Source of the DNA: Streptomyces flavidovirens DSM 40150 | Lineage (GTDB): Bacteria > Actinomycetota > Actinomycetes > Streptomycetales > Streptomycetaceae | Direction: 5' to 3' | NCBI RefSeq assembly: GCF_000429085.1 | Contig: NZ_AUBE01000001.1 | Location: 62,001-126,000, forward strand | Length of the DNA: 64,000 nt | Part shown: positions 25,545-34,176 of the stretch, in pieces | Layout: each line of letters begins with the position of its first letter | How positions within the stretch are numbered: the stretch's first letter is position 1 | Notes under the pieces: generated by a model | What the model was told of the DNA's origin: nothing | Database searches by the model: none | What the model saw: only the letters and a program-made list of their open reading frames with translations | Position numbers and translations under genes: made by a program

Positions 25545-26987
25545 ATGGCCGGGACAGATCCAGCCGCCGCCGGATGGGCCGGCGAGTCGGAACAGGGCGT
25601 GCCGGGCGGTGAGGGCGTACCGGGCGACCGGGCCGCGCGCCGCGCCTCGACTCCCGGCCGCGCGTCCGTCCGGGACATCGCCCGCGTCGCCCTGCGGGTG
25701 GGCCTGCCGACGCTCGCGGGCGGTGTCGTCGTCCGCCGCAAGCAGGGCGTGGCGCTCGCCGCCCGCCTCGACGCGGACCGCCACGCGGTGGAGCTCTTGA
25801 ACGAGTTGCGCCGGCGGTACGGTCCCGGCCCGCTGCACCTGCGCCTGGCGGGCCGGGACATCGTCCTGCCCCTGTCCGCCGAGGACGCGCAGCGGGTACT
25901 GGACGAGACGCCGGAGCCGTTCACCCCTGCGGCCCGCCTGAAGCGGGACGCGCTCGGCCACTTCCAGCCGCACGGCGTACTGATCTCCACCGGCCAGGAG
26001 CGCGACGAACGCCGGGCCTTCACCGAGGACGTCCTGGAGACCGGACGGCATCTGCACCACCTCGCCCCGCAGTTCGTACGCACCGTCCGGGAGGAGGCCG
26101 GCGGACTGCTCGCCGAAGCCGCAGCCGGGGCCCAAGGCTCCGGCCGGCTGGACTGGGGCACGTTCGACGCGGCCTGGTGGCGGATCGTACGCCGTGTCGT
26201 CCTCGGTGACGCCGCGCGCGACGACACCACGCTCACCGCCCGCCTCGGCCGGCTGCGCGGCTTCGGCAACTGGTCGGCCCTGGTCCCGACGCGCGCCACC
26301 GCCGGCCCGCGCGAGCGCTTCCAGCAAAGCCTGCGCGCCCACCTGGACCGGGCGGAGCCGGGCAGCCTCGCCGAGGCGCTGGCCCGGACGCCCGCCAAGC
26401 CGGGCGTCGACCCGGCGGGCCAGGTGCCGCACTGGCTGTTCGCGTTCGACGCGGCGGGCATCGCGGCCGCGCGGGCGCTGGCCCTGCTGGCCACCCACCC
26501 GGCGCAGGAGCAGCAAGTACGCAACGAGCTGGTCATACCGGACCTCACCCGGCCGCAGTTGCTGCCGTACACGCGCGCGTGCGTCATGGAGTCCGTGCGG
26601 CTGTGGCCGACGACGCCGTTCCTGCTCCGCGAGAGCACCCGCGAGACGCGGTGGGGCGAGGGAACTCTGCCCGAGGGCACGGCGTTCCTCGTGTACGCCC
26701 CCTACTTCCACCGGGACGGTTCCGCGCCGTACGGTGACCGCTTCGTACCGGAGATCTGGCTGGAGGGCACGGCGCACACCGGCCCCGAGCTGGTGCCGTT
26801 CAGTGCGGGACCCGGTGTGTGCCCCGGCGAGGACCTCGTCCTCCTCGTCACGTCCACGCTCGTCGCCGCGCTCATGGAGCGCCACGACTTCCGGCTGCAC
26901 GGCCCGGACGGGCTGCGGGCCGACGGGCCGCTGCCGTACACCCTCAACCACTTCGCTCTGCGCTTCTCCGCCGCCGCCCGTCCCTAG
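25545..26987 (+). CDS. cytochrome P450 with atypical I helix and heme loop
   Basis: A 480-residue P450. The K-helix ExxR is in MESVRLWP and the heme cysteine in PFSAGPGVCPGEDL. Two features are unusual: the oxygen-activating I-helix motif reads FDAAGIAAA, so the acid is kept as Asp but the conserved Thr is Ala, and the Arg/His normally two before the cysteine is Gly. A 65-residue N-terminal extension is Gly/Arg-rich without a clear membrane helix. Such changes occur in peroxide-using or non-monooxygenase P450s. The substrate is unknown; the decarboxylase gene follows at 51 bases. Confidence 0.88.
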   Translation: MAGTDPAAAGWAGESEQGVPGGEGVPGDRAARRASTPGRASVRDIARVALRVGLPTLAGGVVVRRKQGVALAARLDADRHAVELLNELRRRYGPGPLHLRLAGRDIVLPLSAEDAQRVLDETPEPFTPAARLKRDALGHFQPHGVLISTGQERDERRAFTEDVLETGRHLHHLAPQFVRTVREEAGGLLAEAAAGAQGSGRLDWGTFDAAWWRIVRRVVLGDAARDDTTLTARLGRLRGFGNWSALVPTRATAGPRERFQQSLRAHLDRAEPGSLAEALARTPAKPGVDPAGQVPHWLFAFDAAGIAAARALALLATHPAQEQQVRNELVIPDLTRPQLLPYTRACVMESVRLWPTTPFLLRESTRETRWGEGTLPEGTAFLVYAPYFHRDGSAPYGDRFVPEIWLEGTAHTGPELVPFSAGPGVCPGEDLVLLVTSTLVAALMERHDFRLHGPDGLRADGPLPYTLNHFALRFSAAARP

Positions 26988-27038
26988 ATCCGCGGGACCG
27001 GAGGCATCGACCGGGCCGTTCGAGGTTACCCGTACCGC

Positions 27039-28517
27039 ATGGACCACATGGATCACACCCACGCCCCCATACTGGAAGCCCTCGACCGCTACCACGAGCG
27101 AGGCGAACTCGCGTTCACGCCACCGGGACACAAACAGGCCCGTGGGGCGGACCCGCTGGCCCGGAAGGTCCTGGGCGACGCGGTGTACCTCTCGGACGTC
27201 CTCGCCTCCGGCGGCCTCGACGACCACCGCACCAGCGGCAACGTGCTGCTGCGCGCGGAGCGGCTGATGGCCGACGCCGTCCACGCCGAGCACACCTTCT
27301 TCTCCACCTGCGGCAGTTCGCTGTCCGTCAAGGCGGCCATGCTCTCGGTCGCGCACCCGCACCAGAAGCTGCTGGTGGGCAGGGACGCGCACAAGTCGGT
27401 CGTCTCCGGCCTGATCCTTTCCGGCATCGAACCGGTCTGGGTCGATCCCCAGTGGGACACCAAGCTGAACCTGGCACATCCGCCGTCCGCCGAGGCCTTC
27501 GAGGAGGCGTTCGCACGCGAACCGGAGGCGCGCGGGGCGCTGGTCACCAGTCCGACACCGTACGGGGCTTGCGCCGAGGTGTCCGCCATCGCGCGGATCT
27601 GCCACGCCCGTTCGGTCCCGCTGATCGTCGACGAGGCGTGGGGCGCGCATCTGCCGTTCCACGAGCAGCTGCCGTCGTGGGCGATGGACGCGGGCGCCGA
27701 CGTCTGCGTGACCAGCATCCACAAGATGGGCAGCGGTCTCGAACAGGGTTCGGTGTTTCATCTGCAAGGGGATCTGATCGACCCGCAGGTGCTGAAGTCC
27801 CGCGCCGACCTGCTCGGCACCACCAGCCCTTCCGTCATCATCTGGGCCGGACTCGACGGCTGGCGGCGCCAGATGATGACGCAGGGCAACCGGCTGATGG
27901 ACGACGCGCTGCGGCTCGCCTCCCAGGTACGGGCGGAGATCGAGCGGATTCCCGGCCTCCACGTCAACGACCGCACCGACTTCACCGGTCCGGGCAAGGC
28001 CGCGGACTTCGACCCGCTGCCGGTGATCATCGACATCCAGGCGCTGGGTACGACGGGCTACCGGGCGGCGGACTGGCTGCGCGAGCGGCACGCTACCGAC
28101 ATGCATCTCATCGACCACCGCCGGATCGGCGCGCAGCTCACGCACGCCGACTCGCGGGCCACGACCGCGCCGCTGCTGGACGCGCTGAAGGATCTCGCCA
28201 ACCACTCCGAGGAGTTGGCGGGCGCGCCGGTCGTCGACGTACCGGCGGGGGACGAGATGCGGATGGAGCAGACGTGCCTGCCACGGGACGCGTACTTCGG
28301 TGACACCGAGGACGTACCGCTGGAGGACGCGGTGGGGCGGGTGGCCGCCGAGATGATCACGCCGTACCCGCCCGGCATTCCGGCCGCGCTGCCGGGCGAG
28401 CGGCTGACGGAGCCGGTGCTGCGCTATCTGCGTACGGGCCTGGACGCGGGCATGAACATCCCGGACCCGGCGGATCCGGGCCTGAAGACGGTGCGGGTCA
28501 CGGCCAACCGGTCCTGA
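27039..28517 (+). CDS. Orn/Lys/Arg-type PLP-dependent decarboxylase
   Basis: A 492-residue fold-type I PLP enzyme of the Orn/Lys/Arg decarboxylase major domain family. The PLP lysine lies in TSIHKMGSGLEQGS, the carboxylate-pairing aspartate in PLIVDEAWGAHL, and FTPPGHKQ and SGNVLLRAE are N-terminal family signatures. It lacks the wing domain of the large inducible enterobacterial enzymes, as in the shorter SpeA/Cad-like forms. It probably makes a polyamine or agmatine; the exact amino acid cannot be read. ATG 27039 lacks a clear Shine-Dalgarno. Confidence 0.88.
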   Translation: MDHMDHTHAPILEALDRYHERGELAFTPPGHKQARGADPLARKVLGDAVYLSDVLASGGLDDHRTSGNVLLRAERLMADAVHAEHTFFSTCGSSLSVKAAMLSVAHPHQKLLVGRDAHKSVVSGLILSGIEPVWVDPQWDTKLNLAHPPSAEAFEEAFAREPEARGALVTSPTPYGACAEVSAIARICHARSVPLIVDEAWGAHLPFHEQLPSWAMDAGADVCVTSIHKMGSGLEQGSVFHLQGDLIDPQVLKSRADLLGTTSPSVIIWAGLDGWRRQMMTQGNRLMDDALRLASQVRAEIERIPGLHVNDRTDFTGPGKAADFDPLPVIIDIQALGTTGYRAADWLRERHATDMHLIDHRRIGAQLTHADSRATTAPLLDALKDLANHSEELAGAPVVDVPAGDEMRMEQTCLPRDAYFGDTEDVPLEDAVGRVAAEMITPYPPGIPAALPGERLTEPVLRYLRTGLDAGMNIPDPADPGLKTVRVTANRS

Positions 28518-28545
28518 GAGAGCGCCCGAGCCGGCCGACGGGCGG

Positions 28546-28568
28546 TTGTCAGTGGTGGGTGACAGGCT
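28546..28568 (+). promoter_or_regulatory. second PafBC-type promoter
   Basis: TTGTCAGTG (28546-28554), eight bases, CAGGCT (28563-28568): the same arrangement and nearly the same -10 as at 22683. Transcription would start about 28575, leaving a leader of about 28 bases with a GAAAGG before the VOC gene ATG. Confidence 0.75.
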
Positions 28569-28602
28569 GGATCTACGAGGACCTGCGACGAAAGGCACCG
28601 TC

Positions 28603-29418
28603 ATGATCACCACTGACTTCGCGCCGGGCTCCCCTTGCTGGATCGACCTCGGCGCCCCCGATGTCCCCGCCGCGGCCGGGTTCTACAACGCGGTGTTCGA
28701 CTGGCAGTTCCAGGCTTACGGCCCCCCAAACGCACCGGACGCGAACGACTACGGCGTGCTGAAGCGGGACGGGAGGACCATCGCCGGAATCGGGAAGCTC
28801 ACCGAGGAAGGCGCCCGCTCGGCCTGGATGATCTACTTCTGCACCCCGGACGCCGACGCCACCACCGAGGCCGTGGAGCGGTCGGGCGGCAAGGTGCGGG
28901 TTCCCCCGATGGACGCCGACGGCGAGGGGCGGATGGCTCAGTACACCGACCCGCAGGGCGGTCAGTTCGCCGTCTGGCAGCCGGGCAAGACCAAGGGGAT
29001 GGAGGCCGCGGACCGGCCGGGCACCCTGTGCTGGACCGAGCTCTACACCACCGACTCGGCCGGGGCGAAGGAGTTCTACGTCAACCTCTTCGGCTGGAGC
29101 ACCGAGGACATGGAGCTGCCGGGCGGCGGCGGGACGTATTCGATGATCACCCCTGCCGGTCTTCCCCCGGAACGCATGCACGGCGGCCTCATGCAGCTCC
29201 CGTCGGATGCACTCTCGCTGAACAACGGCAGGCCCTACTGGCACCCGGTGTTCGCGGTCGAGGACTGTGACGCCACGGTCGCCAAGGTCACCGGCAACGG
29301 CGGCAGTGTGCAGATGGGCCCGGAGGACGCCGAGGGCGTCGGACGGCTGGCCGTCTGCGTCGACCCGTCCGGCGCGGACTTCGTGGTGCTCACCCCCGCC
29401 CCGCCGGCACAGGGCTGA
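28603..29418 (+). CDS. VOC-superfamily (glyoxalase-like) protein, two domains
   Basis: A 271-residue protein made of two VOC modules. The first starts SPCWIDLGAPDVPAAAGFYNAVFDW and the second TLCWTELYTTDSAGAKEFYVNLFGW; each ends with a DPxGxxFxVW/VL-like strand (DPQGGQFAVWQP, DPSGADFVVL). Streptomyces proteins of this layout are often named hydroxylases or glyoxalase/bleomycin resistance proteins, without a proven reaction. The ATG at 28603 has GAAAGG upstream. The promoter resembles that of a repair polymerase in this window, which suggests a stress or drug-detoxifying role. Confidence 0.9.
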   Translation: MITTDFAPGSPCWIDLGAPDVPAAAGFYNAVFDWQFQAYGPPNAPDANDYGVLKRDGRTIAGIGKLTEEGARSAWMIYFCTPDADATTEAVERSGGKVRVPPMDADGEGRMAQYTDPQGGQFAVWQPGKTKGMEAADRPGTLCWTELYTTDSAGAKEFYVNLFGWSTEDMELPGGGGTYSMITPAGLPPERMHGGLMQLPSDALSLNNGRPYWHPVFAVEDCDATVAKVTGNGGSVQMGPEDAEGVGRLAVCVDPSGADFVVLTPAPPAQG

Positions 29419-29521
29419 GGTGCTGCCGCACGACACCCACCAAGGAGTCCTGGTCGGCGAAGGGCCGGCCCGGACTCCAGCGCGGCTTCGGCGCGGGGGC
29501 CCGGCGCCGAATGCTCGATTC

Positions 29522-29557
29522 TGTTCGTAACACCGTTCCTGCGAACACCTATTGACA
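29522..29557 (+). promoter_or_regulatory. inverted repeat and -35-like box before the GH109-like gene
   Basis: TGTTCG (29522-29527) and CGAACA (29542-29547) form a 6-bp dyad with 14 bases between; TTGACA follows at 29552-29557. A matching -10 is weak (CAGAGT at 29576-29581). It may be an operator-promoter for the amino-sugar module. Confidence 0.45.
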
Positions 29558-29630
29558 TGTAACTGGCAATCCCGCCAGAGTCGTCTCCGCCAGTGAAGTG
29601 ATGCCGGTCACGGAACGAGGAGCGTCTCGT

Positions 29631-31133
29631 ATGCCCGAAATCCCCGCAGTCTCACGTCGCTTGCTCCTGGGAGGGACGCTGGCCACCGGAGCGTCGCTCG
29701 CGGCCGGGATCGGTTCGGCCGGGAGCGCGACGGCGGCGCCCTTGGCTGCCGCGTCGGCCGCGTCGTCCGCGTCGGCCGCGACCGAGGCCTCCGCCGCGAC
29801 GCCCGCCCGCAGACCGGGCCAGAAGTCGATGATCAACGTGCCGTTCAAGGCGTACAAAACCGTCCGCGTCGGTGTGATCGGGCTCGGCAACCGCGGCTCC
29901 GGAATGACCACGGGCTGGTCCGTGGTCCCCGGCTGCGTCGTGACCGCCGTCTGCGACATCCGCGCCGACCGCGCCAGGCGCACCGCCGACCAGCTCGTCG
30001 CCAAGGGTAAGCCGCGCCCCGCGGAGTTCGGCGGCTCGGCCGACTCGTACGCGGAAATGCTCAAGCGCGACGACATCGACCTCGTGTACATCGCGACGCC
30101 GTGGGGGTTCCACTACGAGCAGGGCAGGGCCGCGCTGCTGGCGGACAAGCACGTCGTCGTCGAGCTGCCCATCGCCACCGAGCTGCGCGAGCTGTGGGAC
30201 CTCGTGGACACCTCGGAGCGCACCCGCAAGAACCTGATGCTGGCCGAGAACTGCAACTACGGCCGCAACGAACTGGCCATGCTCAAGGCGGCCCACGAGG
30301 GCCTGTTCGGCGACATCACCAACGGCCACGGCGGTTACCTGCACGACCTGCGCGCGCTGCTCTTCTCGAACACGTACTACACCGACTCCTGGCGCCGGCT
30401 CTGGCACACCCGCAGCACCGCGTCCTTCTACGCCATGCACGGACTGGCCCCGATCGCGGCGGCCATGGACATCAACCGCGGCGACCGGATGACGACCCTC
30501 AAAGCCACCGCGACCGCGCCGAAGGGCCTCGCCGACTACCGGGAGCGCTTCGTCCCCAGGTCGCACCCGTCGTGGAACGAGACGTACATCAACGGCGACC
30601 TGGTCACCTGCGCGATCGAGACCGCGAAGGGCCGGACCATCCGGGCCGAGCACGACGTCAGTTCGCCCCGTCCGTACAGCCGCATCAACTCCATCGCGGG
30701 CACCCGCGGGATCTTCGAGGACTACGCGGGTACGTCGACGACGGGCGGCCGCATCTACGTCGAGCCGGACCACGGCGGCCACTCCTGGCGCGACTTCGAC
30801 ACGTACCGCAAGGAGTTCGACCACTGGCTGTGGAAGAAGATCGGCGACGACGCCGCGAACAACGGCGGCCACGGCGGCATGGACTACGTCCTGCAGTGGC
30901 GCACGGTGCAGACGATGCGGGCGGGGCTGGTCCCGGACATCGACGTGTACGACTCGGCGGTCTGGTGCGCGCCGGTGCCGCTGAGCGTCATGTCGCTGGC
31001 GAACAAGGCGGCCGGTCGCGATACCGGACTTCACACGGGGCGGCTGGGTCAATCTGCGCTCCGGTCTCGACTCGCGCATGACCGAGATGCCCCCCGTTTC
31101 CTGAGCTGCCGGACTCCAAGGAGCACGCGATGA
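29631..31133 (+). CDS. Tat-exported Gfo/Idh/MocA protein, GH109-like, 3' frameshift
   Basis: An NAD-dependent glycosidase-like protein of the GH109 (alpha-N-acetylgalactosaminidase) type. A Tat signal is seen at the N terminus (SRRLLLGG, then a hydrophobic stretch and an AxA-like end). The Rossmann motif is VGVIGLGNRGSG and the signature region includes MLAENCNYGRNE and GGYLHDLRALL. The frame as read ends at 31133 with an unrelated tail, but near 31014-31020 a one-base shift restores AIPDFTRGGW, the expected C terminus, ending at 31104 just before the next gene's AAGGAG. Either a real mutation or a sequence error. RBS GAGGAGCG precedes ATG 29631. Confidence 0.85.
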   Translation: MPEIPAVSRRLLLGGTLATGASLAAGIGSAGSATAAPLAAASAASSASAATEASAATPARRPGQKSMINVPFKAYKTVRVGVIGLGNRGSGMTTGWSVVPGCVVTAVCDIRADRARRTADQLVAKGKPRPAEFGGSADSYAEMLKRDDIDLVYIATPWGFHYEQGRAALLADKHVVVELPIATELRELWDLVDTSERTRKNLMLAENCNYGRNELAMLKAAHEGLFGDITNGHGGYLHDLRALLFSNTYYTDSWRRLWHTRSTASFYAMHGLAPIAAAMDINRGDRMTTLKATATAPKGLADYRERFVPRSHPSWNETYINGDLVTCAIETAKGRTIRAEHDVSSPRPYSRINSIAGTRGIFEDYAGTSTTGGRIYVEPDHGGHSWRDFDTYRKEFDHWLWKKIGDDAANNGGHGGMDYVLQWRTVQTMRAGLVPDIDVYDSAVWCAPVPLSVMSLANKAAGRDTGLHTGRLGQSALRSRLAHDRDAPRFLSCRTPRSTR

Positions 31134-32149
31134 GATCAGCCTCAGCACGACTGGTCACTCCGCTCAGAGCGGCGGCTGTGGCGGTGGGAGCGGCGGTGGC
31201 GGGCGCGGTGATGCTCGTCCCGGCGGGAACGGCGGTCGCGGCCGGGCCGGGGGCCGCGGCGACGGCCAGGACCGAGGTGACCATCTCGCCCGTGGACCTG
31301 GACGGACCGGCCGTCTCGACGGTGAAGGTGTCCGTCAAGAACGCGGGGCCGCAGCGCCTGCGTTCGCTGAAGGTGTCGTTCGCCGGACCGGCCGGCTGGG
31401 CAGTCCAGCCGTCGGTGCGCAGTGTGAGCGGATCCCTGGCGACGGGCGCTTCGGCCGATACGACGTTCCAGATCCAAGTCCCGGAGAAGCGGTCCGGTTT
31501 CGTGATCCGTACGTTCACGGCGACCGCGACGTATCAGGGCGGGGACGGCGCGGGCGCGGCCACCGGCACCCGCACCGAGCGGTCCGGTACCCCGCAGGCG
31601 AGCCTTGCGGCGGCGTACAACAATGTGGCGATCACCGACGAGTCCGCGACGAAGGCGGGCGACTACGACGGTGAGGGCAACAGCTTCTCGGCGCAGAAGC
31701 TCGCCGCGGTCGGCCTGACGCCCGGGGCGGCGGTCGACGCTCTCGGGGCGAAGCTGACCTGGCCGGACGTACCGGCCGGGACGAAGGACAACGTGGCGAG
31801 CAGCGGTCAGGCGATCACGCTGGGCGGCAAGGGCAGCAGGCTGGTGTTCCTCGGTTCGGGCGTCACCAGCGCCGCGACGGGCAACGCCACCGTCTATTAC
31901 ACCGACGGGTCCTCCAGTACGGGGACGTTCGGCTTCCCCAACTGGTCGTTCGACCCGGTAACGGCGCACGGCGCGACGCTGATCAAGTCGACTGACGGCC
32001 GCAATCGGCAGGACGGATACGGCAACGCGACGGTGAAGTACAGCGTGTTCGCCCACTCGGTGGCGCTGGACCCGGCCAAGACAATCGAGTTCGTGGTCCT
32101 GCCCTCGAATGCCAACGTTCACATCTTCGCCATGGCGATCGCCCCGTGA
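31130..32149 (+). CDS. secreted NEW3-domain protein with glycosidase-associated C-terminal domain
   Basis: A 339-residue secreted protein. A signal peptide covers about residues 1-38 (ending AGTAVAAG). Residues about 45-125 are a NEW3/immunoglobulin-like domain (VKVSVKNAGPQRLRSLKVSF). The rest, from YNNVAITDES, resembles a carbohydrate-binding beta domain found at the C terminus of actinobacterial glycosidases, but no catalytic domain is attached. ATG 31130 has AAGGAG six bases upstream. It probably works with the preceding GH109-like protein on amino-sugar polymers or glycans. Confidence 0.8.
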   Translation: MRSASARLVTPLRAAAVAVGAAVAGAVMLVPAGTAVAAGPGAAATARTEVTISPVDLDGPAVSTVKVSVKNAGPQRLRSLKVSFAGPAGWAVQPSVRSVSGSLATGASADTTFQIQVPEKRSGFVIRTFTATATYQGGDGAGAATGTRTERSGTPQASLAAAYNNVAITDESATKAGDYDGEGNSFSAQKLAAVGLTPGAAVDALGAKLTWPDVPAGTKDNVASSGQAITLGGKGSRLVFLGSGVTSAATGNATVYYTDGSSSTGTFGFPNWSFDPVTAHGATLIKSTDGRNRQDGYGNATVKYSVFAHSVALDPAKTIEFVVLPSNANVHIFAMAIAP

Positions 32150-32173
32150 CGGGGTAGGGGGTGCGGGCGGGCG

Positions 32174-32222
32174 TGTGCGGCTCCGCCGCGTGAGGCGGCG
32201 CCTCACGCGGCGGAGCCGCACA
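32174..32222. terminator. 22-bp perfect hairpin between convergent genes
   Basis: Bases 32174-32195 pair exactly with 32201-32222 across a five-base loop. It lies between the NEW3 gene (plus) and the DeoR gene (minus), a likely bidirectional terminator. Confidence 0.88.
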
Positions 32223-32270
32223 ATGTCACAGCGGGAAGGGGCGGGTAGGGGGAAAGCGCTCCGCCCGCCC

Positions 32271-33086
32271 TCAGACGGCGATCACCTTGATCCCGGCATC
32301 GGTGAGCCGGCCCGCCGCCTCCGCCGGGATCGCGGAGTCGGTCACCACCACGTCGATACGGTCCAGGCCGCAGATCCGGGCAAACGCACGCTTCCCCATC
32401 TTCGACGAGTCCGTCACCACGACCACCCGGTGCGACCGCTCCGCCAACAGCCGGCTGACGCTCGCCTCGTCCTCCTGATGCGCCATGACGCCAAGCTGCG
32501 GGTCCACCCCGTCGACGCCGAGTATGACGACGTCCAGCACGACCTCGTTGAGTACGCCCATGGTCAGCGGCCCGACCAGCTCGTACGTCTGCGGCCGTGC
32601 CACCCCACCGGTGACCACGAGCTTGATCTGCGGCCGCACCGCCAACTCACCCGCGATGTTCAGCGCGTTGGTGACCACGGTCAGCACAGGACCGGCACCA
32701 GCACCGCCACCGGCACCGCCGCCGCTACCACCGCCACCAGCAGACGCCCGCAGCGCCAGAGCCCGCGCCACCTCCGTGGTGGTCGTGCCCCCGTTGAGGC
32801 CGACCACATCCCCGTCCGCGACGAGATCCGCCGCGGCCGCCGCGATCCGCTGCTTCTCGGACGCGTGGCGCGAGGACTTGTAGCGCAGGGGCAGCTCGTA
32901 CGACACTCCGTGCGCGATCGCACCACCCCGCGTCCGTACGAGCATCTGCTGCTCCGCGAGTTCGTCCAGGTCCCTGCGGATCGTCGCGGCGGAGACCTCC
33001 AGCGTGGTGGCGGCCTCCTCCACCTCCAGCCTCCCCTCGGCGCCCAGCAGCTCCAGCAGCGCGCTCCACCGCTCGTGTTTCGACAT
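32271..33086 (-). CDS. DeoR/GlpR-family transcriptional regulator
   Basis: A 271-residue repressor with the DeoR helix-turn-helix (RWSALLELLGAEGRLEVEEAATTLEVSAATIRRDL) followed by a sugar-phosphate sensor domain (NGGTTTTEVARAL; LGVDGVDPQLGVM; VVVVTDSSKMGKRAF). A glycine-rich insert lies at about residues 132-147. The ATG at 33086 has AAGGAG upstream. It is divergent from the SIS gene and convergent with the amino-sugar genes, so its effector is probably an amino-sugar phosphate. Confidence 0.92.
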   Translation of the reverse strand: MSKHERWSALLELLGAEGRLEVEEAATTLEVSAATIRRDLDELAEQQMLVRTRGGAIAHGVSYELPLRYKSSRHASEKQRIAAAAADLVADGDVVGLNGGTTTTEVARALALRASAGGGGSGGGAGGGAGAGPVLTVVTNALNIAGELAVRPQIKLVVTGGVARPQTYELVGPLTMGVLNEVVLDVVILGVDGVDPQLGVMAHQEDEASVSRLLAERSHRVVVVTDSSKMGKRAFARICGLDRIDVVVTDSAIPAEAAGRLTDAGIKVIAV

Positions 33087-33219
33087 GCGGTCCGACTCCT
33101 TCACCAACATGGACTGCGAGTTCGGCTTGGTGGATACTTCGCCACACGACGCGCCAGCGCTCGAAGATGCTTGGAACAACGACTCTTCGAGCATGTTCAA
33201 TCATATGGGGGTTCGTTCC
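33087..33219. promoter_or_regulatory. divergent promoter region, DeoR / SIS genes
   Basis: A 133-base region, AT-richer at 33160-33205. It includes GCTTGGAACAA and GAGCATGTTCAATC, which contain the facing words GGAACA (33173-33178) and TGTTCA (33194-33199), a candidate DeoR operator. Confidence 0.4.
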
Positions 33220-34173
33220 ATGTCCACCACAGATTCCTCCCGCACCGCGGTCGAGATCGCCTCTCAACCTGCCACATGGGCCCGCGCGGCCACGTCGCTT
33301 TCCTCCCACACGGACGCCCTGCCGCGCCGCGGCGAGCGCGTCGCCGTTGTCGGCTGCGGCACCTCCTGGTTCATCGCCCAGTCGTACGCCGTACTGCGCG
33401 AGAGCGGCGGCCACGGTGAGACGGACGCCTTCGCCGCCTCGGAGTTCCCGTACCGCGACGGTTACGACCGCGTCCTGGCGATTACTCGTTCCGGCACTAC
33501 GACCGAGGTCCTGGACGTGCTCCGGCGCGTGCAGGGCACCGTGCCCACCGGCGCGATCACCGCCGACCCCACCACACCCGTCATGGGGGCGGCGGACGCC
33601 GTGGCCGTACTGGACTTCGCCGACGAGGAGTCGGTGGTGCAGACCCGCTTCGCCACCACCGTCCTCGCGCTGCTGCGCGCCCACCTGGAGACGGAGGATG
33701 CCCTTCCGGCCGGTGTACGTCCCCTCTCCGAGGCGATCCGGGACGCCGAGCGGGCCATCACCGTGCCGCTGCCCGCCGAGGTGCTCGGCGCCGAGCAGTT
33801 CACCTTCCTCGGCACCGGCTGGACGTACGGTCTCGCTCTGGAGGCGGGGCTCAAGATGCGCGAGGCGGCGGGCGCCTGGACCGAGGCGTACCCGGCCATG
33901 GAGTACCGGCACGGCCCGATCAGCATCACCGGACCCGGCCGCGTGGCCTGGATCTTCGGCGCGCTGCCGGACGGCCTCGCGCAGGACATCCGGCGCGTCG
34001 GCGGCACGATGACCGCCGCGTCGCAAACCACCGACGCCGGCGCCCTGGACCCGCTGGCCGACCTGATCCGCGCCCAGCGCCTGGCGGTCGCCCTCGCCGA
34101 GTCCCGCGGCTACGACCCGGACAAGCCCCGCAACCTCACCCGGTCGGTGGTTCTGGACAGCAGCACGGCGTAA
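33220..34173 (+). CDS. SIS-domain sugar isomerase/deaminase-like protein
   Basis: A 317-residue protein with two SIS domains, as in AgaS and the isomerase half of GlmS. Motifs are VGCGTSWFIAQSYAVLRESG and ITRSGTTTEVLDVLRRV in the first, and FLGTGWTYGLALEAGLKMREAAG with AYPAMEYRHGP in the second. It probably deaminates or isomerises galactosamine or glucosamine 6-phosphate. ATG 33220 has GGGGG eight bases upstream; the ATG at 33205 has none. It is paired with the DeoR regulator. Confidence 0.88.
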   Translation: MSTTDSSRTAVEIASQPATWARAATSLSSHTDALPRRGERVAVVGCGTSWFIAQSYAVLRESGGHGETDAFAASEFPYRDGYDRVLAITRSGTTTEVLDVLRRVQGTVPTGAITADPTTPVMGAADAVAVLDFADEESVVQTRFATTVLALLRAHLETEDALPAGVRPLSEAIRDAERAITVPLPAEVLGAEQFTFLGTGWTYGLALEAGLKMREAAGAWTEAYPAMEYRHGPISITGPGRVAWIFGALPDGLAQDIRRVGGTMTAASQTTDAGALDPLADLIRAQRLAVALAESRGYDPDKPRNLTRSVVLDSSTA

Positions 34174-34176
34174 CGC

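Noticed and set aside
25386-28613. Very long open frame on the minus strand across the P450 and decarboxylase genes
   Set aside because: It is the antisense of two well-supported genes, with Arg/Val/Gly-rich composition typical of high-GC shadow frames and no recognisable domain.
29522-29547. Possible LexA box before the GH109-like gene
   Set aside because: The half sites face the wrong way (GTTCG...CGAAC) and are 14 bases apart, unlike the CGAAC-N4-GTTCG SOS box; kept only as a generic dyad.
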